A stretch of 64,000 nt of DNA, taken from positions 310,001-374,000 of the forward strand of contig JAYXKI010000013.1 of NCBI GenBank assembly GCA_037892935.1, given 5' to 3'. The stretch comes from Phlebopus portentosus. Its lineage: Eukaryota > Basidiomycota > Agaricomycetes > Boletales > Boletinellaceae. Within the stretch, counting starts at the first letter, position 1. Every line of letters begins with the position of its first letter. This document shows positions 25,901-37,942 of this stretch, piece by piece. A program made the position numbers and the translations under genes. Under the pieces are notes generated by a model. The model worked only from the letters and a program-made list of their open reading frames with translations, did not search any database and was not told where the DNA came from.

Positions 25901-27435
25901 GCTCGAACCGGGTGCTCAAGCAAATGGCGAGATCATTCAGGACTTCCGATCGTTTAGCATGACCCTTGGGACGAAGGGCCAGAGCAGCACGATGCAACTC
26001 AATCGACTCTTCGAGGTCCTCAGCTCTTCTTCTTTGCTGGAATCGAATCCTTAAGCAGCTTGCAAGGTTATTCAATGAAATGGACTGGCCAGGATTGCCC
26101 TCGGGCCGAAGTCTCAGGGCAGCGCGGTGCAACTCAATCGCCTCCTCGAGATCATCGGCCCTTTGTTCTTTTTCAAAGCGAACCTTCAAAGAACATGCGA
26201 GGTCGTTCAGTGAATTCGAATAATCAGGATGAGCCCGGGGCAGGGAATCCAGGGAAGCACGACGAAGTACGATCGACTCCTCAAGGTCATCAGTCCCTGC
26301 ATCTCGTTCATAGCGGGCGGTCAAGGCCCCGGCAAGATTATTCAGGACTGTCGTACGGTTCGCATGACACTCGGGATGAAGATCCAAAGCAGCACGGTAC
26401 AGTCCAATCGACTCCTCGAGGTCCTCGGTCCTTCGATCTTGTTCGAAGCGAGTCATCAAGGAATGTGCAAGATTATTAAGGGAAGTGGAACGATCAGGAT
26501 GCCCATCTACACGCAGAAGTAGGGCTTCACGGCGCAATATGATTGACTCCTCAAGATCGTCTGTCTTTCCCCTTGTTCATATCTGGAAGTTAAAAGACCC
26601 CAAGATCATCCAGAGCTGCCGGACGACACGAATGTGCGTGAGGCACAAGGTCCAGGACACCACGGTACTGTGTTATCAACTTCTCGAGGTCATCGGGTCC
26701 CTTGCGTTGCCGAAAGCGAGTCTTCAATGCACTCGTAAGGCTATACAGCGACCCGGAGCGGCGAGGGTCACCCTCAGGACATAGAGCCAAAGCGGAACTA
26801 TGTAGTTCAATCGACTCTTCGAGATCATCAGTCGATCCGCCTCTTTGAAACCGTGCCCTCAAAGCATTCGCCAGATTGGTCAGTGACATATAACGATTGG
26901 GATGGTCTTCTGGAAGAAGTGTCAGGGCAGCGCGAAGTAACATGATTGATTCCTGGAAATCATTAGTGTCACCACGTCGCAGGAAGCGAGTCATCAAGCA
27001 ACTCGCGAGATCATTCAATGTCATGGAACGAGCCTGGTGTCCATCGGGGCGGAGAGTTAGGGCAGCACGGTGCAGAGCAATTGATTCCTCCAGGTCATCA
27101 GCCTTTCCGCCTTGGTCAAACCGGGTACTTAAGGCGTCCGCTAGTTCATCAATCAATCCAGCACGATCTTGGTGACCTTCTGGACATAGAGACAAAGAAC
27201 CCCGCCAAAGCGTGATTGATCTTTCTTGATCTGCCTTGCGTCCCCATCTTCTATATCGGATGTAACGTGAAGCTGCAAGGCTCCTCATTCTTTTCCAGTA
27301 GTCGGGGTGATCGCATGGACAGGAGTCAAGCATGAGACGCTCAAGCATAATGGCCCATTCGAGATCCCGCCAATCCCAGGTCTGTTGAAAACGGCTCTTT
27401 AAAAGCTCACTGATGTGAGAGAGCATGTGTAGCAC
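22961..27435 (-). CDS. Large TPR-CHAT (caspase-like) protein
   Basis: Read from 27435, about 21 TPR-like repeats of about 42 residues follow one another, with the signature DDLEESI...HRAAL...GHPDRS.SLNNLA..L..RF. A linker with WSQMRMLRTPLEHL leads to a C-terminal CHAT peptidase domain. The catalytic pair is visible as His in WIHFSCHG and Cys in FLSACHTA. The domain ends GTMWKLLDRDGP ... NLVHIGA (stop at 22961). No introns are seen; restored length would be about 1,490 residues. The frame breaks near 23953, 25427, 25889, 26571 and 26599, each fixed by a single base. CHAT proteases cleave partner proteins after TPR-sensed activation in bacteria. In fungi TPR-CHAT genes are expanded and a role in recognition or cell death is inferred only. 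It may be a recent pseudogene or suffer assembly errors. Confidence 0.85.
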
Positions 27436-28583
27436 GCTGAACTCCTGATGAACCAGAGAATTGTAAGGCTTCGTGAATGTAAAAGACAGTAAACGACTGT
27501 ATCACCATGTAATTTTCTATGTTCTACCTAAAGTCGTACGCAACAATGTTCAGACCCTTGCAACGAGGCAGTTTACGCGCACTTGATAGGCTAGCTAGAG
27601 TCAAAAGTGCAGTGAGTTAACAACGCCGAGAAGCGCTCGGATGAAGATGAGCTACTCACCTTATATCTTCACGCCGACCCGGGCTTTGTGGAGGTGCGAG
27701 GAGGGAAGACGAATTGGAGGATGCTTCAAATTGCTGAAACGCAAAGACGCTTCACGACAGTTGTATATGAGGTTGGAAGCAGACCGGATCTTAGTCGACT
27801 GTAGAAGCAACACGTGTGATGCTTTGATGGTACGCATCATTGGCATCACATTGCAAGGTTATAGTAGAAGTTCCCGAAGATCAGACTTGAAGTGATAGTA
27901 ATTTCTCACGATCATACCTCACCGACCTCTACTTCAACTTGTCCCCTGCTAGCACAAAACCGTGGCACTGTGTATGCACCATTCTCTCTTTTTCTTCACG
28001 ATCCTGGTCATCGCGAGACTCTTCCTGTCGACGTCAGTACGCCAACTCTTGGACAGAACACTTCAAATAATTCTCATGCAGAATTGAAGGACATAGTCGC
28101 ATTTGGACATTCCCCTAGCACCGAGAGAAATCCGCAGGATTCGGCCTTAAATGTAAGCGCAGACGGCTTGGTTATATGACTGGATGCTCTTCTCGATCTC
28201 AGGGGATTCTCGGAAACCTTCATATATGATTTGACTTAGTAGAATTTACTGTCAAGCTCCTTCAGGCAAGACGATGGTATATTTGCACAAAATGCAGAGC
28301 AATAATTCCATCCATGCAAGTATGGGCGATATTCGCAGGTCATTATCATCAGCCGTGACTTTCGAAATAAATATTTTCTTATTGGTTTCTCTTTTCCAGA
28401 GATTATGTCAGACTTCCTTTATTAGGTGCTGAACGTCGAGCAGGAGTGATTGGCTCTCAAAGCTCCTTGACTACATTTGTCAATTTACTTTCCTGAGGGC
28501 CTGGCTTCTGTCTGAGAATAAAGACTTCCTAGCTCCCGGATTATTAACCTCGATCCTGGTACCTTTGTTGAATTGTCCTCACC
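27436..28583. other. Intergenic region, no recognisable gene
   Basis: This is the 5' flank of both the TPR-CHAT gene (-) and the broken reductase (+). Short frames show no motif. No clear TATA element was found. Confidence 0.4.
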
Positions 28584-29434
28584 ATGCCAGTCAAGACACT
28601 CGCACTCTCAGACGGTACTCGAGTCCCCTGGGTCGCATTCGGTTCCGGGACGGCATTCTTCCACAAATCTTGCAAAGACGCCTGCGCTTCAGCCCTATCG
28701 CTCGGATTCACGCACATCGATACCGCTGCAATATACGAGAACGAAGAGGATGTCGGAAATGCAGTTGCCTCCTTGGGCGTACCACGAGAGTCGCTTTATG
28801 TTACTACTAAGCTTGACTCTATACCACCGGATGGTACTATAGAAGCGAATCTTCGCGATAGTCTGAAGAAGCTCCAGTTTGATTACGTTGATTTGTATCT
28901 TATACATGCTCCGTACCTTGTACGAGACCGCCCGGTGGTGTAAAGCAAGCCTGGATTGAAATGATTGATGCAAAGAAGAAGGGCCTCATGCGGAGTATTG
29001 GAGTTAGCAATTTTAACGTGAAGGATCTCGAGGAGATTACTGTAAGGAACTTGGATTGGAGATGCCCGTTGTCAATCAAGTTAGTCACAAAACTTTTATT
29101 TTTCTTCCGCTAATCTGACGGCATTCCTATTTCAAAGATAGAACATTACGTTCTCGTGGCGAAACGTCTTGAACCATTCGAGCATCCTACCAATCTGTTC
29201 CAAAGTCGAATTGGTGCTTGAGTCAATAGCTGAAGCGCGTGGTGGGACTGTGACATCGAACCAGTTGCTATTCAAATGGATCGAATCGAAAAATATCATT
29301 GCTGTGACGACGTCTACCAAGAATGGCGTTTGAAAGAGTATCTCGACGTCGAGAACATTGTGGATTTGACTCAGGACGAGATAAATGCTATCGAACAATC
29401 CACGGATGGGGTGCATTATCGGTTCTCGGTACGT
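28584..29434 (+). pseudogene. Aldo-keto reductase, degenerate
   Basis: The N-terminal third is clean and carries all four catalytic residues of the AKR fold: Asp in FTHIDTAA, Tyr in AIYENEED, Lys in TTKLDS and His in YLIHAP. Beyond that the frame breaks near 28932, where GGVKQAW resumes in another frame. It breaks again near 29041 (KELGLEMPVVNQ), and an intron follows from gttagt to ttcaaag at about 29139. The segment IEHYVL...ICSKVELVLES then runs directly into IAEARGGTVTSNQLLFKW, so the part normally between ESYG.L.P and the cofactor-phosphate region is missing. Another break lies near 29328 before LKEYLDVENIVDLTQDEI. The internal deletion argues for real decay rather than sequencing error alone. 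Confidence 0.85.
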
Positions 29435-29918
29435 CCTGACCCTTGATAGTTCTCTTCCCAAAAAAGAGTTTCAATTCTTCATTTACTTACAGAGAAGCGC
29501 TGCCTTCACTGACGAAAATTAACCGTCCTTTTGCCGGAACCCGAGCGACACTATTGTGCACCTGGTGTATGGATTTCCTTCATAGAAACAGAGTTCATAT
29601 AAGTGGAAGAACAAATGAGTAAATTGAAAGACTAGACATAAACGAGATCATCGATGAATATCTTACTCAAATAACTGTTTGGCGCATTGATTTTCAGCGT
29701 ACATTGGAAGATCTAGAATGAAGATGTGTGAATTGGAATACTGGTCTCTGTTTCGACTAATGAACATATGCAACTTCGAGCTCAGGTGAAAAACCTTTGT
29801 CAATAACCAGTCGTATTCTACTGGAACAATGAATCACCTACTAACGTTCAAGCATAATCCAACTCTTGAAACGCCAAACTCAACTCGCTCTGAACATTGT
29901 CATCATCCGCAACGAGCT

Positions 29919-31196
29919 CTAATTCTTTCCCCCGACCATCCTCAACACAACAGTAAATCTATCCCTGTCCTGTACACTCTCCATCCACTCCTGACCTGAA
30001 AGTATGATTCTTTCGAGAGTAATGAACCTTGAGTTCGGCCCACACAGACCATCAAAATGCGCTTCAAGCATGGTCCACCATGCCTGTTGGCCGTATATAT
30101 AACCATTCGGCAGTCCGGCATGAAGGTATACTCTTTTGACTGATGTGAACTCGAGCAAGACACGGGGAATGATATTCTGATGCGGAGCCCTTGTGGCAAA
30201 TACCGGGATATATAGCTCCTCCGCGTGCGAGCAATAATCCAAGACTGTAGCAATGAAGTCGTGTCGGAGGAATCGGAAATCAGAAGCCAACTCGAGCGAG
30301 GTGATTTGGGGAGCGAGAGGAGTCAGACCGCCGTCGAAGAGGTTGTAGATCGCTTCAGGACGCTTGAAGATGAGATGCCTGAGAGAGGGAAGGCGGATTG
30401 AGTACAGTCTAGGAGGTTCACCGAATGCGTCAAGAGATTGTATTCCAAGAGTGTGAAGATTAGGGAGAGATATGATTGTTTCCGGAGTCTCTTGTTCTTG
30501 ATTTTCATCTAAGCCTGACGCTGAGGATCTGCGAGCATTAGGGAAGTTGTCCGGGCCGAGAATTAGGACGCGCAGTGATTGAGAGAAGAAGAATGGTGTT
30601 GGCGTCGGTGTTGTGGCAAGCATCGTGTCGTTCGGTACGTTGTGCCATTCGACACGTTGAAGATGCGGGAACTCGAGGTCGTTTAGCGAAGGTATCGCGT
30701 CGATAAACTCGACTTGGCTATTGAGATTTTCTTGAGGAATTGGTGATCGCGAGATGACCCGAACGTTAGGACAACAAGTCAAAATGGCACGCGTGTCCTG
30801 GGGCATCGGCAGAGACAAGTCGGGGAGCTCCACTGCGGAACAGATCGAGACTCTCCTCGTAAATCTCCCATACCCGAAGCTTTCCCCGTCAGCATCCCGT
30901 GCCTTTGACTTCTCCAAAACCGCGCGTAACCCATCAGACCCGTACCGAATCCAGATATCTTCGTACAAGAACTCAGGCATAAGATCTTTGAACAAGCGAC
31001 AAACAGATGTTAAAGCATATTTAGTCTTCAGTGCAGTTCTAGATTCTTCAAGTTTCTGCGAAGCATACGACCCTTCGAATGGTGTCCATGACACTAACGA
31101 ATCAATATCGCGGACTGGGTTGTCTGTTGCGATTCGGAAAATCTCGGTGAGCAGCTCGTGAGGAAGGGACCATATTCTGCTTTCATAGAAGGACAT
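29919..31196 (-). CDS. F-box-like / LRR-type protein (paralog 1)
   Basis: Intact single-exon frame of 425 residues. The start (IWSLPHELLTEIFRIAT) resembles the F-box-like helix used to bind Skp1 in SCF ubiquitin ligases. It is followed by VCRLFKDLMPEFLYEDIWIRYGS and irregular leucine-rich stretches (LPNLHTLGI, LPSLRHLIF, FLRHDFIATVLDYCSH). Substrate unknown. It is a clear paralog of the gene at 32338-33706, sharing the phrases RYGS, CPNV, GPD.FP and RFLRHDFI, in divergent orientation. No transmembrane segment. Confidence 0.8.
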   Translation of the reverse strand: MSFYESRIWSLPHELLTEIFRIATDNPVRDIDSLVSWTPFEGSYASQKLEESRTALKTKYALTSVCRLFKDLMPEFLYEDIWIRYGSDGLRAVLEKSKARDADGESFGYGRFTRRVSICSAVELPDLSLPMPQDTRAILTCCPNVRVISRSPIPQENLNSQVEFIDAIPSLNDLEFPHLQRVEWHNVPNDTMLATTPTPTPFFFSQSLRVLILGPDNFPNARRSSASGLDENQEQETPETIISLPNLHTLGIQSLDAFGEPPRLYSIRLPSLRHLIFKRPEAIYNLFDGGLTPLAPQITSLELASDFRFLRHDFIATVLDYCSHAEELYIPVFATRAPHQNIIPRVLLEFTSVKRVYLHAGLPNGYIYGQQAWWTMLEAHFDGLCGPNSRFITLERIILSGQEWMESVQDRDRFTVVLRMVGGKN

Positions 31197-32337
31197 AGCA
31201 GCGTCAGCATGCTATGATATCGGATTAATGACCTCTTTTCAATGGAAGTAATCCGTGGCGTCGGCCAGCGGTTCCTCAATTAGAAGGGATATGTGAAGAA
31301 GGAGGATGCGGAATGGCCGGATATGAGCATCAGCGCGCTCATGGCGACGGTCAGTTAATCTGTCGTTTACGCATTGCTCAAAATCGAGAATTACTTGGAC
31401 ATCAGTTGTGAGTAGAGCAAACGAACGCGCAAAGCGAAGAGGGTGAAGCGGCACGTCCAAGGCTGTCTCAACATCTGTGTGCCCAAGGCGAAAGTGACAT
31501 CAGAAAACGCAGTCTTCGGACAAATTCGTGGTTCACTAGAGGCATGGGCGAGAAAAGAGGTAGGACAAGTGCACAAGTGTAGACAGCATTGGAACTTTTC
31601 CAATAGCAGTCCGAGTCCTGGAGAAATGGGCACAAAATCACCGGTCACTTTCTGCCTCCCTTTGCGCTTTCCTGCAGAGTGCCAGAACCATCAGCTTCAT
31701 CTGCAAGAATACCACAGGAAACCATGGAAGTTTTTGGGGAGTCCAACAGGGCGTTCGCTAATGATGGTTTGCTTCTGATTCTGAGTCGAGGTCTCATTGT
31801 ATGCGTGAGAATTAGTGACTAAGCCCGGCAACAGTAATCCCGAGCTTGCGCCTTCAAGTTGAACTGCTCGACCTTCAACTTCCGCGATGAAGGATCCCGT
31901 CTCTGCGTTGTTCCTTCAGCTTAATTGAGAACTTGATGGATATGATGTACTCAAGCCAGATGCAGTCGTCTGACGGACCTACGTAGTATTCCTGTTCGTT
32001 TCTTATTGTATCGCGCTTCCAGTTTGCTTGTGACCTAGACTCGGATGACATCTGGGCTACTGTCGACTGGCTCGTCCTCTACTCTTGTCTCAGCATCTTG
32101 CACGACGCTACTTGCGCTCCTCGCAGAATGTGCTTTTCATCACAATGGCATCGGTGCAATAGGTGCTCGGCCTACAAAGAAAGGCAATAACTTTGCCCCG
32201 GTGCCTGCATGGTTTACATAAGACATTGCATGAATGCAATCTCTTTCATTATGCTCTCAAATGCCAGACTTGAAGGATTGTTAGCTGGTCCCCTTCAGCG
32301 GACATAGCGGAACCCATCCTCTACTCCCTTCCGTTCC
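31197..32337. other. Shared 5' region between two divergent F-box-like genes
   Basis: About 1.1 kb separates the two start codons and must hold both promoters. Open frames inside (for example 31391-31648 on -) have no motif. No obvious TATA box was identified. Confidence 0.4.
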
Positions 32338-33706
32338 ATGTCCTCTAGCGGCTGTTCATCAGCAGCTCATTCTCATTCTCAGACCGCTCCTTTACCTTTG
32401 TCACTTCCTGAAGAACTCCTGCTGTACATCTTTGATTTAGCTACGTATGGCCCTGCAAGAGAGATAGACACCCTCGTTGAACTCAAGCCTTTTGAGAAGG
32501 ATTATAGTGATGACGTTGATGCGCTCTGCGACGAACCGCTGAAGACAAAACGAGCACTGGCGCTGACGTGTAAGTTATTTAGAAGGCTTGTCCTGAAGTT
32601 CCTGTTTGAGGATATTCGGATACGATACGGCTCGGAGAATCTCGCGGAGGTGATGGAAAGAGAGCAAGAGGTTGGGGCTTTCGTGAAGAGAGTATCGGTA
32701 TCTCTGCAAGGATTCAAGGCAAGCGGTCATTGGATTGCGTCCTACCCGACAGGGACACGACGGATCCTGCAGCGTTGTCCAAACGTCGTTATCCTCACTC
32801 GTCCTCAGAGTTTGCCTGTCGAAGCAGTAGCAGACCTGAATGATTATAACTTCTCTACACCTATTTTCCCGTCGCGGATATCAGCCTGACGATGTGCAAC
32901 TTCCGAATTTACGGCGAGTCGATTGGCTCAACAGTCCAATAGACACGCTGCCGTCGACCCTACCAACGCCGAAGTTCATATGGAAGTTGAACTCTCTGCA
33001 GACGCTTACCATTGGTCCAGATCACTTCCCACTCCAGCTGAATGTATCTCCAATCGTGGACTTGCCGAAACTTCATACGATTCGTCTGCGTTCGATGCAT
33101 ACCCCAGGAAATGTCGAGGAAGGAGTAATTGATCCAGAGTCTGTTCGGCTCCCCGCACTACGAAAGCTCGTCTTCTCCCTCCCCGATGGAATCTACACAC
33201 TATTCTTTGAACAATTTCTACGCTCATGTGGACCCCGCGTCAAGGAGATCGAGATTACACCGGACGCGCGATTTCTGAGACACGACTTTATCAGTGTGCT
33301 ATTACTCAACTGTTCGAACGCCATGGTGCTCAACTTCCCCGTATTCACCACTAAACCTACGAGGAAGAACACAAGAAGACAAGCTGTGGAGATTATATAT
33401 CTTATTACGCAAGTTGGTTTGAGTTCAGTAGGCTTTCGAAATGATTTTGAGGATGAAGATGATGCGGATTCCCAGTGTGCTCTTTTAGCTGGTCATCTTC
33501 TAGCTCTCTTTGGAGCCCGTAGTCGATTCTCCAGGCTTGAGAAATTGACGCTGTACGGGAAGGAGTGGGAATGGGTCCTTTCGGACCCCAGGTCTAAAGG
33601 TGCTGTGAAACTCATCAAATCAAAGAACGTGAAGATTCTCTGCGAACACGAGAGTGTCGCCACTACACTCAAATCTGTCTGCGAAACGTTGGACCTGCCT
33701 AACTAA
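32338..33706 (+). CDS. F-box-like / LRR-type protein (paralog 2)
   Basis: The first part (32338 on) has LSLPEELLLYIFDLAT, the F-box-like helix, then LTCKLFRRLVLKFLFEDIRIRYGS and RCPNVVILTR. The second part, in another frame, has DDVQLPNLRRVDWLN, GPDHFP, LPALRKLVFSLP and ARFLRHDFISVLL, with stop at 33706. The two are joined in frame by a 58-nt intron 32827-32884 (gtagca...atatcag). Alternatively a 1-nt frameshift keeps about 19 extra residues. Paralog 1 is continuous here and its intermediate length does not decide. Role as for paralog 1: putative SCF substrate adaptor, substrate unknown. Confidence 0.75.
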
Positions 33707-34130
33707 CCCCACCGAAACAAGAGCCACGATCTTGGCGAGAAGACGATAAAAATGCGGAAGCATTTCGGAGGCTTCTCTTCGATAACAGCGAGCGAATTCA
33801 TGGTTCGATCAATAGAGTTTTCGTAATTGTATGCCCTTGTCTTTTCTTCTTTGTATTGAAGGAGCCGTGGGAGACCTTGATTGAATGTACGTACGTAAAT
33901 TGGTAATCGTGAGAAATTTGATAACCAAACGCGTCACTTTGTTCATGTCACACCTTCAGGTTGTGGCGCCAAATTGAGTGCAACATCCCGAAGCACTCAG
34001 AGCCACGCTCAATTACAACAGCGACGACAACAACGACGCCGACGACCGCCCATCGACACAGTCTTCGACAGCGGAGTGCGTCGTCGTTGACCAGGAGAAG
34101 AAAAAGCGCTGGTCATCACAGGTAACGACG

Positions 34131-37054
34131 ATGTTCAAAGGAAAATCGACGACGCGGTCATGGGCGACATTACCCCCCGAGGTCATCCGCCTGATCACAA
34201 CTCATTACCTCCTTGCCATGTCCGCAACGGCCGCTCTGCCATCCGTGTGGCAGCAACGCGAGAACTGGCCAGGTCGCATGGCCTTCACGGTCGTCCGCGA
34301 CGCGGAGATGCTGCGCCAGCTCATGCGCGTCTCGCCTGCTTGGGCAGCTGCTAGTGAGTATTGTCTGTCTGTCTTCCTCTTTGTCCTGTTGTCGGTAGAT
34401 AGTATATTTCTCGAGCTGGCGGGTCAGTGAGCAATGATGAATGGCTAAGAGGCAGCGGCCGCGAATCATGACGCGGGTGTATTTGTCGACGCGTTATGAG
34501 GCGCGCATATGCACTACGTAAGTGCCAGTGCCTCAGCCACAACCCGCGGAAGCACCCACGTTCGAAACGGCAGTTTACTGGCGATATGCGTGTTACCAGA
34601 AGAAGAATCTCCGCGTGCATCATATCAACAGCCTCTACGCGACTGCGAAGTTAGAAGGGCCGACGATCTTTTCTCCGTCTTCTTCCCTTCCCGCTTTGCC
34701 CTATCGCAGATTTAACGTTACGGCGGTGACGCTGACAATTTGTCTTTCTCCTTTCTATTTCTAGTTGAATATCATCTATTCTGGCAACAAGCTGCTGCCG
34801 TCCTTGATGCCGCCGACCACGTTCTGGGATTTGCACGCGCTCAGCGCGTATCACCATTCAAACACTTCCGTCTCCACATATTCCAACGTTCCTGTATCCC
34901 TTGCCGGATCAACTATCCGAACTCTACCACCGGGCTCTTAGTCGCCAGGAGAGCCGCCTACACTCACATTCTCGGCTGGGTGCCTTGCTGTAGGGAGCAT
35001 CGGAAAGAACGCTTCTGTGGAGTATGTCTTCGTGATGCAAACAATGGGGAGAACTGTATTGCCGAAAATGAAGAATGCGAATACTGGCAATCTGTTGAAG
35101 CGACGTGCCGCTCTTGTCGGGCGGAATGCTTATGGAAAGCATGCTGCGAGGGGGAAAGTCAGCCTGGAAACTCGTTAACAAAGGAAGCTGAAGCAGTAGG
35201 TGGCCAATCATTCCAAGCGGATGACTGGGAAGCTCGCCAGACAGTAGACGCATTCGTCGAAATGGGTGAAGGTTGTATTCGTGATGTCATCAATCTCTGC
35301 ATGGAGAAACGGTGGCTACGAAAGCACACAAAACTCGGGGAGATGTTGCGACTGGCAGTGGCAACCTCGCGTATGCAATCCCGGATGACCGAGAATGCAA
35401 CAGAAGCAGGGATTGTGGGCGGAAATGTAGGTGAATACGATGACGACGAAGAGCTCAGTGATCTCGACGAGGAAGATGAAGACCCGGAGCTCATGAGTAT
35501 CACCGAGGAGACGCAAGGTGTGCGAGAACTTGCGATGAATGACTGGGCTAGAGCTCGAATACTTGATGGGCTCTGGTTTAGTCCCGCAGACCATTGGTAC
35601 AACATCCAAGGATCGCCTAATTCCAATGCGACGAGGTTACCACCAGGTCCACACGCGCCGATACCTTACATATCGGCGTCGCACCCGGTGTCATGGAGCC
35701 TGTCTCAATCTGTTGTAGAGAGACAGCATCCGGACTCGGATGCCGTCTGTACGTCTCCGCCACCAAGCCTCACCATGTGTAGCGCTGCTTACGAGGCGTT
35801 CCGCCGGCAACTGCGCGCCATATTACTACCTGCGATGGCCAATGTAGTCCGCAAGGTAGTCATGGAATGTGCGATTGACGGAACGGATGCATCTGTGCGC
35901 ATCGCAAAGATGGGCGTTGAAGATGTTGCAAATGCCCTGCGCGAAGGTGGTATATGGTTCAACGGTGTGGACTGGGCAGACCGACGGCGGCGAGAAGCAA
36001 AGGATACAGAAGATTCATCAGGCTCTGAGAAGAGTGGCTCAGGCACGACGAGCCCCGTCCTTTCAACTTCAACGCTACAGACGACGCCTTCACCACCACC
36101 TGCGCCTGATGTAAAGATTGAAGGCTCGACGTCTCCTAGTTCAACGGCACCGCCGCCACCGCCATCCTCTTCATCGGTACAAACACGGCCTCCATCTTCG
36201 CCGATTTTGTCTCTTCCCATTGCCATTTCTCCCGTACTGGAGTCACCGACTCAGATCCCATCGATTCCCTTCATTCCAAATTCGATGTCGGAGATGCCGC
36301 CGTACACAATTGAGACATTCAAAACTGTAGGTTTTTTTTTTTGTTCGGACCCAGTTTATATCTTTTCATTGTCTGACTTGATACTCCGCTTTTACAGATA
36401 TGGCGTGATGCCTGTGCCCCCCTATTCCATTGCCGCTGCAGGATCTGCGAACGTGCAGTATTAAGAGCCAACATCGAAGCTGGGAATATCGTCCCTTCCC
36501 AGCAATACCAGGTTGAGCCTCATCAAAAACAGACTGTGGTTCCTCTCGTTGAAGTGATGATCGACCCGATAAACCTCGTGGGTGATGACGCTGATACCGA
36601 GGAAGGAGCGGAAGCAGACGTAGAGGACGGCGCTGAGTCGGAAGAAGAAGTGGAAGAAGTGGAAGATCAACAAATTCCGGAGAAGGCAACACCAATAGGA
36701 AGAAAACGATCATGTGAGGCTGCGGAGATCGTCGACGCGAATGGTGTCGAGATCGAGCCCGAAGAAGATTGCAGAACGGAAGAACGGAATCAGCGAAGCA
36801 AGACACCGCCGGAGAAACGCCAAAGACTCGGCAGGCACGAGATTGACCCTCCGTCTGTACCTAGCTACGCGACGAGCAGGAAGTCAATGTCTCCGGTTGT
36901 CGTGCCGCCCCGTTCGGAAAGTGATACTCCAAGCGAGACGAGAAAGGAACCTGTACGCGTGGTCATTGAGGCATGGGAAGAACTTGGTGGTCTGGAGGAT
37001 GATGGGCTGTACGTCATGGACGACGTGTCTCTCTTGGAGGGAGAGGAGGTTTGA
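34131..37054 (+). CDS. Multi-exon F-box-like, Cys-rich (zinc-binding) protein
   Basis: The only in-frame ATG of exon 1 is at 34131, giving WATLPPEVIRLITTHYLL (F-box-like) and VSPAWAAA, with a donor gtgagt after 34353. One or two small exons lie between about 34450 and 34720; their limits are uncertain. The large exon starts at about 34764 with EYHLFWQQAAAV and GFARAQRVSPF. It carries paired cysteines (IPCRI, VPCCREH, FCGVCLRD, CRSCRAECLW) suggesting zinc binding, then an acidic stretch (YDDDEELSDLDEEDEDP) and Ser/Pro-rich sequence. Intron 36327-36397 is clear. The last exon (36398-37054) has IWRDACAPLFHCRCRICERA and an acidic, KRSCEA/KRQRLG-containing tail that could act in nuclear import. 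Function unknown; I recall similar proteins in other Agaricomycetes. Confidence 0.72.
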
Positions 37055-37942
37055 TGACCCCTTTCTACTACTCCTATGTTGACTGCTTCCTCGTGCTATA
37101 CCTTCCTTAGCCTCCGATATCCTACTACCGGAAACCGCTCACAAGGTGTCCTTCGAACGTTTTAAGGTCGCTTGCACGTCAGTGACGATCACTCCACTTG
37201 CATGTCGACAAAGTCCAACTTCGAAGCCTTGTTTCTCACCTCGCCTTTCCTCCGACCCTCCCCTTCGCCGTGTATAATAACTCTCATACAGTCTCGACCA
37301 AATCTCACTGTAACACTATCTCCTTTTAACCTTGCTTTCCTAACGCATCCCCGGTCTCATCGTCTCGTCTCATCGCTGTGTATCATCCTCGCGCTTCCTA
37401 AATGCCTCCCTTTTTCAATCGCAATCGCATCGGAATTCAGATCTTTCTAATCTTTCCCCCCCCTCCTGCTCGCGTGCGTCTATTTTGGATGTGGCAAGAG
37501 GCTTTTCTTCTTTTACAGTACATTCCGCTTTTGTTTTCCGGTTTTCTCTTACAAGAATTTAACACGGATCTGATTTTCTCTCTATCTCTTTCTCTGTTCT
37601 TTCATCTCTGTTCCATTTCTTCTCTGTGTTCATTTATATTGTAACAGTAGATAGCGAATCGACTTATCAATCTCGGATCGGCTCATACATCCATACATCA
37701 TTGTCTTCGTGTGAGTGAGCTTCTGCCAAGGCGATTATAAGTCTGAATCCAGATACGTTCAACCACTACTTACATATACATCCCAACGATATCACAAGAA
37801 AGAGCGAAATCTAATGAATGCCATGCAAAGTGCATGATGTCCGTGCAGCGAAAAAAAGCGGAGGAGACTATAAATATGGCCAAGCCAAAATCCGAAATGA
37901 CAAGATAACGAGAGGTATGAAAGAGCGGGGTATATCTGAACA
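37055..37942. other. Convergent 3' intergenic region
   Basis: T/C-rich 3' flank of the gene ending at 37054 and of the CFEM gene ending at 37943 on the other strand. The open frames here are compositional and I see no gene. Confidence 0.45.

Noticed and set aside
26060..26784. Plus-strand frames across the TPR region
   Set aside because: Antisense to the repeat array; the repeated protein signature is on the minus strand.
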